From Zygnema cylindricum (taxonomy: Eukaryota > Streptophyta > Zygnematophyceae > Zygnematales > Zygnemataceae), in contig JBBHKE010002700.1 in assembly GCA_037447655.1 (NCBI GenBank), positions 52,966-116,965 on the forward strand: a stretch of DNA of 64,000 nt, given 5' to 3'. A program made the translations under genes and the position numbers. Below, piece by piece: positions 56,164-64,000 of the stretch. The notes under the pieces were generated by a model that did not search any database, had not been told where the DNA came from, and saw nothing but the letters and a program-made list of their open reading frames with translations. Every line of letters begins with the position of its first letter. Within the stretch, counting starts at the first letter, position 1.

Positions 56164-56677
56164 CGAGTTAAAATACAATTCAAGCATTTTTTAGTTTTCT
56201 ACACAACTTTAGTCCTACACGCTACGCTATTAGTCTAAGGACTTGTCCCCATGTGCTCAAGTAAGGGTTTTTTGGTTACATGGGGACACGCCCTAATACT
56301 ATTGTTTAGAGTTTTGTACTTTATTTAGTAGATTGTATATACATTTTTTAGTGTTGATGATTCTTTTGTAGGAATCTTTTTTTTCTTTGATTCCTTTTAG
56401 CGTAATTAATTGTACCTTCTTAACTTACGCCTAGATTAAATGTATTTTTTAGAGCCTTTTCTGCTACCCTTAAATTTGTCGTACTATAAGACTCACATAT
56501 AACTTCGTGAAATATCATTCAATTGATAAGAGACTCAAACGACAAACCTCTCCCTTGTTTTTCTTTTATTTCCGTTACTCTGTTGTCTCTTCTATTTTGG
56601 CATTCTCTTCTCTTTCGGCCTCTTTTGCCATTTTGGCATATAAGCTATTTTGGCCTTTCATGGCCACTCATTCAATA
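56164..56677 (+). repeat. Copia element 2, 3' LTR
   Basis: Matches the 5' LTR apart from a 58-bp insertion (MITE plus TAA duplication) at 56239-56296. Without it the length is about 456 bp. Ends CATTCAATA. Confidence 0.8.
56239..56293. mobile_element. 55-bp Harbinger-like mini-MITE in the 3' LTR
   Basis: GGACTTGTCCCCATGTG at the left mirrors CATGGGGACACGCCC at the right, flanked by TAA on both sides. Its GTAAGGGTTTTTT segment also occurs in element E (34083-34860), so it looks like a deletion derivative. It is absent from the 5' LTR. Confidence 0.82.
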
Positions 56678-57579
56678 CTTCCTCCGTCATGTCTTTTTAT
56701 GTTTTACAATTAGATAACATAAAAATAGATAAAAAAAAGCAAGTCTTCCTATTAAAAAATAAAGTACAATTAAAAAACGAAAAATAAAAAAACTGAAATT
56801 TAGTAATTCTATACCCGTTTCCTACATTTATTTTTACTGATCCTTGTGAATTATTAGTATCATTCATCTGAATTTAATAATATTTTTAGATATTATTTTT
56901 AAATTTATTTTGTATATTATATGCATATTTTATATTCATTTCTTATCTTTGGTTATTATCGTTATTGATTAGTTTACGTTGTTAGAATTAATTACTAGGA
57001 GTAGAGTAAGTTGTGATTACTAGCTAAATATTTATTTATATATTTATTTATTAACTATTCCATAGTATTATCAAACGTTATATATCTTCATAAAATTTTT
57101 AACTTGCTACTGTTGATATTTTTATTGCTATTTTTATTGTTACAATTGTTTTCACTTTCTTTTCGTTTTTTTCTATCATTGCTTTTATGCTTCCTTAAAT
57201 TTCAGATTAATTTATTCATTATAATTATATTATTATTATTACGATTTCAAATTTTATGATTACTTTCATTATAATTATTTCATAGATCCTTATTAGACAT
57301 TTGCAAAACATTACACTTAAATATATGAACATATGGATAACATTACACGTAAATATATGAACATATGGATAAATGTATGAACATAAAGACTTGTATCTTC
57401 AAACAAAAAAAACAAAAAAACAACTTTTCATTTGAGTATCTGTGCCAAAACTCTCAACAATTGTAAAATTATGATTTTTACAATATTCACCTCGATATGT
57501 TTCTTACAGTAAACCATCACATTTTGGAGTGCGCCATTGATGCGCAAAAATACAATTAAGAAAAAACCATGTATCTTAC
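56678..57579. other. LRR gene intron; AT-rich, no gene seen
   Basis: Very AT-rich. Two tandem copies of a 32-bp unit (AACATTACACTTAAATATAT...) lie at about 57309-57372. No exon-like LRR sequence was recognised here. Confidence 0.5.
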
Positions 57580-57651
57580 AAGTCTATGAGGGATTTCAGT
57601 TGATCGATGGACGATGTAATGCCTCCACTCAATTGGTTGCTATTTAGCCAT
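57580..57651 (-). CDS. LRR exon (72 nt)
   Basis: Reverse strand reads WLNSNQLSGGITSSIDQLKS and ends LIDL across the next junction. Acceptor ATATTTTAG, donor GTAAGATAC. The usual IP is IT. Confidence 0.72.
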
Positions 57652-58181
57652 CTAAAATATCGATCATTCACTTACCCCCGCCCCCCCAACCTCGCCCAAA
57701 GTGCCTCACTTTAGTATAGGTGCAAGCTTATAGACCGAGAACCTTTTTCCTCCATGTCATTTTACTACCCATGACTGTATTTCCTTTATAACAGATAAAA
57801 ATTGTGTAAGAATGGTGAACATTACGAAAGAGAAATTGCATTTTTTTAGATAATATAAAATGTCAATAATACAAACTCAAAAGGTAAAATTATTTTAGTT
57901 TCTTTTTTCTCGTTGAAAATCTCTTATCATTGAAAAACATTAGGAAATGGAATTACTAATTAGGACTAATATTTTTAAAAACTTGTAGCTGTTATTTATC
58001 AATGATGTTTATTACTTCTAATTTTTTTTTAAATATTTTTTCAAAAAATTGAGCAACTTAAATAGAAATAAAACCTAATTTCAACAATCAATGACGCATT
58101 TTAATAGTTATTATCCTTAAACCATAACCATTTTATATATACTTTTGATGCGTAAAATAATCATGGTTGCATGTGACTTAC

Positions 58182-58253
58182 AAGTATTTGAGGGATTTTA
58201 GTTGACCAATGGACGATGGAATCGGTCCACTCAATCGGTTGAAGGGCAAATAC
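58182..58253 (-). CDS. LRR exon (72 nt)
   Basis: Reverse strand reads YLPFNRLSGPIPSSIGQLKS then LKYL. Acceptor GGTGTCACAG, donor GTAAGTCAC. A full plant-type LRR. Confidence 0.78.
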
Positions 58254-58498
58254 CTGTGACACCACGTAATTTGCAGTTTTAATACGTTTTGTTGTCAGAT
58301 TGAACATGTAATTATTTAAGTTTAAAAAATGAATAAATATTGAAAAACAATTAATCACTCTATTTTCAAATAGTTGTGTCATCTCTATTTAATCATCTTA
58401 CAACTTTTTTATGTGGTGAATTGTTATTCGGCAACAAACCATAACCATTTACAACGCACTTTTGATGCTTAACACAATCATGGTATCATGTTCCTTAC

Positions 58499-58570
58499 AA
58501 GTCTTGGAGTTTTGTCAGTTGACCGATGGACGATGGAATGCTTCCACTCAATCTGTTGCTATAAAGATAT
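58499..58570 (-). CDS. LRR exon (72 nt)
   Basis: Reverse strand reads YLYSNRLSGSIPSSIGQLTK then LQDL. Acceptor TTGTCGTAG, donor GTAAGGAAC. Confidence 0.78.
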
Positions 58571-59580
58571 CTACGACAATAGATATCCCAACCTGTCATT
58601 CCCCACCTCCAGGCAAGTGCCTCCAAGTTAGTTTTAGTTATATAGTTATAAGCCAATAAGCGACAAGATTAGTAAATAGATCTAATGGGATTCTATCCAC
58701 AGTCATATTTCAAAGGCTGCCATCATATATATAAATGTCGCCTCTAGTAGCCTTGATTGGCCTATGCGCTAGGCCTGCCTCTTTAACTTCCTTTTTCCAA
58801 AAAGCGCCTTGAAAAAATTGTATGCAAACCAGCTTTATAAACATAATGTATTCAATTCTTTCACTTTTTGATTTGATCATTGAGCACACAATGTCCACAC
58901 ACAATCGCATTTGTTTATGCGCCTTCCGTGCCCTTGTGCCCTTTGTTGTTTTTCGTGTTTTTTCTAAAAATTATATACAATAAAATAACATAATAAACTG
59001 TTAAAAACTCGTAGGGTAAATACTGTTTTAAATGCATGCTTTTACACCATATCGATTTCCGTCACAATCTGGCCAACCACCCTTCCTTCCTCAATCACAT
59101 CATTCAATGTTCCATTATTTTTCAATATAAAAAACCAAAATTAAAACCCCTAACGTTACACAAGAAAAGGAAAAACATAAAAAAAACAAAATTTATTGAT
59201 TATGAAAAATCAAAAGGTTAATTTGCATTTGAAAAATCATTTATGAATACATAATTTAGTTTTGTTGAAAAAAATGATACATTAAGTATATTACAAATAA
59301 TTATAGCACCCGGTATTATGCTTTCAATATTCAATTCTTATTCAACACTCATAATAGTGCATAAATTTTAGTATATTAAATTTTAGCTTAAATGGTATTT
59401 ATTATTAATCATTATCATACTCCATTTAAAAAACATAATAATTTATTATCTAGCTGTTATTACAAATAGCTATTACATTTTTATTCGCGATCGTCCTTCC
59501 CTCTATCCTCCACCACACACCATAACCATTTAGAGAACACTTGGCGTGACACAACATAACCATAGTATCATGTGTCTTAC

Positions 59581-59612
59581 AATTTTAAGAGTGGATGTCA
59601 GTTTACATCCAC
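59581..59612 (-). pseudogene. Relic of an LRR exon
   Basis: The flank before it (ACCATAACCATTTA, ATGGTATCATG-like, TCTTAC) matches the flank of the other LRR exons, and GATGTCAGTTTACATCC matches the end of the exon. The rest is deleted. Confidence 0.5.
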
Positions 59613-60369
59613 CATTCTCCTCCAACCTCCCTCCCTCTCCCCCCCCAAGTGCCTCCCAATTAGAATGGACTACAAGGTTATCACCAAAAAAGGAAACTCA
59701 AGTATAAATATTCCGAAGTACATATGATGAATTTTTATCAACCACATCTTCTAAAAATTGATGAACAAAACTTTTTTGGACTTTTATAAACATTTGTTAA
59801 TATTTTTAGTTGTTTTTTTTGTAAAACATGAAAAGTTCATCGCCCCAAAAGTCACATATTTCTGTCAAATTTCATCTCCCGAATACTCTTCTGTGGTTTT
59901 AATATTTTAGTTTTCCAAAAGCATTTTCTATATATCTTGAATGTCTCTATTTATAAACTACAAAAAAAGGCAAAATCAAAAGATAAAAACATCAAATAGT
60001 TAAACAATTTTGACTGTTCTAAGAGTTTTTATCCCTCTTTATCTCCCAACCTCTGTTTAAAATGTGCAATTTTGACAATTTTGATAGCGAGAAACTCGTG
60101 AAATATATTTTTCTTTGAAGCTTTTTCGCAATATACTTTTGGCTTTCGCTTGGTAAATAAATATATATCACCTCCTCCAAACCCTCCCTCCCTCCCTCCC
60201 TTTATTGTAAATGAGGGTTTTTTATGCTATTCCAGTCTTTTGCTACAAAAGAAATACCCAGCCCCTCCCTTCCCCTTCCCTCCACTCCTTTTCCATCCCC
60301 ACCCAAACATCCCCTTCCCTCCCACAGCCATTTCCCCAAACTCCGCTGTTTTGTCTAATATGAGATTCG

Positions 60370-60600
60370 AGTGGAAGTGGGAGTTGGAGGGTAGAGGGGA
60401 AGGAAGGGTCGAGAGTTGAGGACAAAGGTTTGGAAGGTAGAGGGCAGAGGATTGAGGGTAGAGAGAAGAGGACGGGGAGGAGGCATGGAGGTAGAAAACG
60501 TGGAGGCATGGAGGTAAAAAACGTGGAGGCGTGGAGGGTAGAGAGAAAGGTTGGGAAGAGGGTAGAAGGTAAAGAGGGTTAGAGGGTAGAGGAGCAATTT
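60370..60600 (+). repeat. Purine-rich degenerate minisatellite
   Basis: Repeats of GAGGGTAGAGR and AACGTGGAGGCATGGAGGTA within an LRR gene intron. Strongly strand-asymmetric (G/A on the + strand). Confidence 0.65.
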
Positions 60601-60774
60601 TTGCAGAGTATTATTCAGAATTTTATAAACATAAAAAGCAAAAATTACAACATGTGGTTCCACACCGCATGACATTTGTTACAATCCCCTCCCTCTCTCC
60701 CCCCCCGCACAGTCACAAAGGAATAAAAATCATGAAAACAATAGGAAAAAAACAAACGTTACACCATTTCTTAC

Positions 60775-60846
60775 AAGTATTGGAGGGATTTCAGTCGACC
60801 GATGGACAATGGAATGCTTCCATTAAACTTATTGTAAGATAGAATT
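60775..60846 (-). CDS. LRR exon (72 nt)
   Basis: Reverse strand reads ILSYNKFNGSIPLSIGRLKS then LQYL. Acceptor GGTGTCGCAG, donor GTAAGAAAT. Confidence 0.77.
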
Positions 60847-61386
60847 CTGCGACACCAGGCATTTCCAAAACACCAATCCCCCCTCCACTGCGTCTCGGTT
60901 AGCATGAGCTACAAGGTAATACACTAAAATAAAAAACAGAGTAAGATAATTTAGCAACTAAAATTGGAAAAGACATGTAAAAAGCCCATTTTATGAATGT
61001 TATTCAACATAAGTTTGTTAAATTTCAACTTGTAATTAATGGTTTTGACCACTCATATTTTAAAAACTCAAAAAAAACACCTTTTTCCATGATTATAACA
61101 TTTTTTCCTAGAAAATGGAGAAAGAAAAACATAAAACTTACTGAATAAAAAATCTACCCCCCCTCTCTCTCCTCCACACCCACCCAGCTTCCCCATCTCC
61201 CAACCCTCCCTCCCCCCCCCAACTCCCTTGCCTGCTCCCGTAGTTTTATAAACGAAAACACAAGTTCAAAAGAAAAACAAGTGTGACGGTAAATTTTCGG
61301 ATTTTCATTATCAAAATTGTGAAATTACTCATTTCTTTTTCTTTTCTTGTACATCAGATACATTCCCCCTCTTTGAGTTCACTCAC

Positions 61387-61458
61387 AACTCTGACAACTT
61401 TGTGAGGTTGCCGATCTCCGGCACAATGCTCCCCTCCAAATGTTGGTTAAATAGATCT
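61387..61458 (-). CDS. LRR exon (72 nt), most upstream found
   Basis: Reverse strand reads DLFNQHLEGSIVPEIGNLTK then LSEL. Acceptor GAGTGCAG, donor GTGAGTGAA. More diverged from the other four, as expected for an outer repeat of the array. Confidence 0.72.
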
Positions 61459-62420
61459 CTGCACTCCCTATTCAGCAGCCGGTGAACAACATCAAATTTG
61501 TTTTTACCTACCCTTTTCACACCACTCACACCCAATTTTATATGACTTAAGAGATATTTTCATCCCCTACAATTCTTGGTCGAAAAGGCTCTTGATTCAT
61601 ACTCTTACACCCCACCCTCCACCAACTCTCTCCTATCGCAGATAGTCACAAAGCACTTAACCACCTTCCTTTTTCGTACAACAAGTTATCGAATTATCTT
61701 CAAACTCGACCATTCCCCCCCCCCTCCTCCTCCCCCCCCCCAGTTGGAAAGATACCAAATATATATTTGAACGCCATTGAATGATTTTCCTGATTCTCTC
61801 ACCTCCCCCTCCTTGACCCTTCACCCCCGCACTTTTAAAATACATGAAAGCACGACATTTTTTCTACCTTGCCCCTTCCCCACTCTCCCCTCTCCGCTCG
61901 TCTTTGAAAGGATCGATTACACCATATAAATACAAGCCGAAGCACTCAAATTGAATACATTCAACTCACAAGGTTTCATACATATTCATCCATTATGTAA
62001 TAACCAAAAATGACATTTCTTCTTCTTCTTCTCTCCTTCTCTTTTCCCTACTTCCACAAAATACATTCAAAACTGATTCTAAGACAACACATTCAATCAC
62101 TACTACCTCCATACTTAAGCAAGGGAATAAGGTTTCAACACCTCCGAACGTGCCCCGTTGGGCAACCTTCAAAAAAAAGCTACTTGTTGACATAGAACCC
62201 TATTGTTATACTAAGTACCTAGACACAAAATGAAAATCGAAACCAAGAAATGCAGACAATACTAGACAAATGACAAAATAAACAAATCTAGCGCAAAATT
62301 GAAAATGGAAGTACCGACACTAAAGCTATTGATTTCGCACACAGCCGATTTCCCATTGTTATCCTTAAATACTACATCCCATCCCATCAAACAGGAGGCG
62401 TGACACTTGCGCCAATAAAG
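61459..62420. other. No further LRR exon recognised; C-rich intergenic DNA
   Basis: Several C-rich runs (around 61717-61740) and short frames. If the LRR gene extends upstream, its start is either outside the window or too diverged to recognise. Confidence 0.4.
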
Positions 62421-62929
62421 TACACCAAGAATTGCTATTAAAAAAAAGTTAATGTTATTACCTCTGTTTTGGGTTTAAGGGCTTAACACCAACAAAACTT
62501 ATCGCCCATTTATACACGTGACACTACTTTGGATATACATTCCCATATTGTAAACGTAATAATTTGATCACATATAGACGCTTGAACATGTGCAAAAAAG
62601 TACTCGATATTTTCCCTCGTCTTTGTTACAAGGAATCAATTTTAAGAGCACTTTTCTCAAGCAACGCTTTTAGTTTCTCGTATCGACGCCTTTATTTGAC
62701 ACTCATTTTGTATGTCTATAAGAAATAATGAGCAGTTTTAGTATAGATTGACACACTTCGTACGTTACACTATTTTAAAAAATCTACAATCAGAGTAATT
62801 AACGTCGATTACACCACCTACGTCAACATAAAATAAAAATAGAGTCATTGATTCTATTTTATTTTCAAAGGGTCAAATTTTAGGGTCGTCGAATACGCGT
62901 TATTAAGGCTAATAGCAATTATCGGTATA
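62421..62929. mobile_element. MITE family A, ~505-bp subfamily, worn
   Basis: Ends TACACCAAGAATTGCTATTA and CTAATAGCAATTATCGGTATA over 509 bp. The interior is diverged; CACTATTTTAAAAAATCTAC near the right resembles the family. Confidence 0.65.
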
Positions 62930-63924
62930 CATCACATGTCACAAGCAATGACCAGTACGACTCAAACAACGCAGTATTCTAGTAAACAAAACACTTCGAG
63001 TGAAGATCCATTGGGAAAAAAAGATGTTGCGTACTGAACAATTTGGGTGTAGTTCAATTGGGTAAAAAATGAGATAGTTCCATTGGGTAAAACATGAGAT
63101 TGTTTACTGGATGTCGTACTATTTCGTATAGTGTCGTATCTTTTTATTTTGATAGGAAAAAAAGGCTACTTAATGACTGATTTGTTTCTTCAAGGTTATA
63201 GGTATCAAACTTGACCATCGGATGCAAAATCAGATACGCCATCGGTCAAACATTTATGTTTGCAACAAATGACGTGAAGTCAGTTTTAAGAGCCTGAACG
63301 TATAGCATTGTGCCGCACGTAAAAGTCAAAAAATATCCACAATGAATGCGCGATCAGGTGGATACACGTCGCGTAAGCCATGTGGCTTCCGCCAGGGTGG
63401 ATACGAGGCCACAAAAACAACAAGAAAATCTTTGACGGAGGATATTATTTCATGCTCCTATTGCCATCCACTAACCATTCTGACATTTATGTACGCACTT
63501 ACAAATCTGAACTTTCACCCGCTCATACTGATTTCATTCGATAAGTCTTACGAGTCACTATTTACCACCAGATGATATTTTCGTACACTTCTACAAATCA
63601 TAAGTATAATCCGCTCGTACAGATTTTATTCGATAAGTCGTACAAGCCACTTTTTACCTCCGGTGGTACAGATATTGCGTTACCTCCTTCCTGTCAAAAA
63701 TTCTATATAGATTCTCACGGTCGAAAATATTTTCTTACGTGGAACCAACCAACATGTGCCACGCAATAAAAAAGTCAGTTACTTTTACTGACATAACATA
63801 GTGGAACAAAGGCTTTCGTAATGAAGGCTGAACACATTTTTACGTTTACTGACACCGCCTAATAGAATCACGGCCTTCAGAGGATGTAAACCTTGACACA
63901 AATATAAACGACCAATTTCGATGA
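62930..63924. other. No gene seen; intergenic DNA
   Basis: A repeated ATTGGGTAAAA-ATGAGAT motif near 63060-63100 and two diverged direct copies of a TTCGATAAGTCKTACRA segment (63537 and 63628). No coding family recognised. Confidence 0.4.
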
Positions 63925-64000
63925 TACACTGTGAATCGTATTAGCGTGTACAAATAACTAGTGCAAAAAAAACAACTAACGTTATTAACTCTAATTTGGG
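63925..64000. mobile_element. MITE family A, left end, cut by the window edge
   Basis: Starts TACACTGTGAATCGTATTAGC, the family-A terminus, and runs off the end of the window. Confidence 0.6.

Larger units (their letters stand above)
51135..56677 (+). mobile_element. Ty1/copia element 2 with half-tRNA primer site
   Basis: LTRs 51135-51584 and about 56164-56677 flank, in order, a primer site, tandem repeats, gag, protease, integrase, RT and RNase H relics on the + strand. All coding parts have frameshifts and stops. It lies in an intron of the LRR gene in opposite orientation. Flanking target duplications are not clear. Confidence 0.87.
50043..61458 (-). pseudogene. LRR/EGF-like receptor-type gene, interrupted by a copia element
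   Basis: Reverse-strand gene read from right to left. Five 72-nt exons, each one 24-residue LRR, lie at 61387-61458, 60775-60846, 58499-58570, 58182-58253 and 57580-57651. All have AG acceptors, GTAAGT-like donors and the same phase (codon split after two bases). Motifs include LSGPIPSSIGQLKSLKYL, FNGSIPLSIGRLKSLQYL and LEGSIVPEIGNLTKLSEL. A final exon (50043-50370) starts in matching phase and encodes a last LRR (NNYFTGPISSF) plus an EGF-like Cys module. A 5.5-kb copia element occupies the intron before it, and an exon relic lies at 59581. No start, membrane segment or kinase was found. Outer-membrane or cell-wall receptor function is inferred from the family. It may be a pseudogene or a partial view of a larger gene. 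Confidence 0.72.

Noticed and set aside
55618-56171. Phe/Leu-rich membrane-like proteins
   Set aside because: They translate T/C-rich DNA within the copia RNase H region; the RNase H pieces explain the coding signal.
60150-60675. Pro-rich reading frames on both strands
   Set aside because: They arise from the purine/pyrimidine minisatellite in an LRR gene intron.
61993-62193. Further upstream LRR or signal-peptide exon
   Set aside because: The frame has no LRR consensus, 72-nt exon structure or convincing splice sites.

Overview
The window looks like nuclear DNA of a land plant or close streptophyte relative. Genes are split by GT-AG introns. There is a plastid-type fructose-1,6-bisphosphatase with a transit-peptide-like N-terminus and the plant redox loop, a plant-style exportin-T, a Cys-rich metallothionein, and an LRR gene built from 72-nt exons. 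The spaces between are packed with small foldback transposons and decayed Ty1/copia elements. The mixture would suit a bryophyte-grade genome, but no base here fixes the species.

Layout. 1-5000: no gene seen; small foldback elements, a palindrome cut by the window edge and a C/G homopolymer hairpin. 5090-13476 (+): exportin-T (PAUSED/XPOT-like), 13 exons, 1038 aa, with a 505-bp MITE in its last intron. 15006-15984 (+): four tandem box C/D snoRNA-like units. 16220-22450: repeats and MITEs, with a 57-bp inverted repeat just upstream of the next gene. 22452-24884 (+): chloroplast FBPase, 5 exons, 421 aa. 27676-29244: closely packed or nested foldback elements. 29483-30392 (+): metallothionein with an in-frame TAG in exon 2. 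31248-32025: a tiny LTR element (TRIM) whose LTRs contain a tRNA-like module; in one LTR a 14-bp minisatellite has expanded exactly at the anticodon-loop position. 34083-36885: two Harbinger-like elements with TAA target duplications. 38604-39707 (+): a pseudokinase, followed by a 10-N assembly gap. 40264-44089 (-): decayed copia element with both LTRs. 50043-61458 (-): a broken LRR/EGF-like gene with 72-nt LRR exons, interrupted by a second copia element (51135-56677) whose primer site matches the anticodon arm of initiator tRNA-Met.

The genes are unrelated housekeeping or environmental-response loci: tRNA nuclear export, Calvin cycle/starch synthesis, metal binding, putative snoRNAs, pseudokinase signalling and a surface receptor-like protein. 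They do not form a pathway. What ties the window together is repeat biology: one TA-flanked MITE family (TIR start TACACCGCGAATCG) occurs at about 13 loci, in the exportin intron, next to the metallothionein promoter, beside the TRIM and inside other elements.

The strongest candidates for something undescribed are the TRIM with a tRNA-like Pol III promoter in its LTRs (the same principle as Cassandra elements with 5S RNA, but with a tRNA) and the tandem snoRNA-like array. All splice sites were read by eye and supported by frame and family resemblance; no search could be run.
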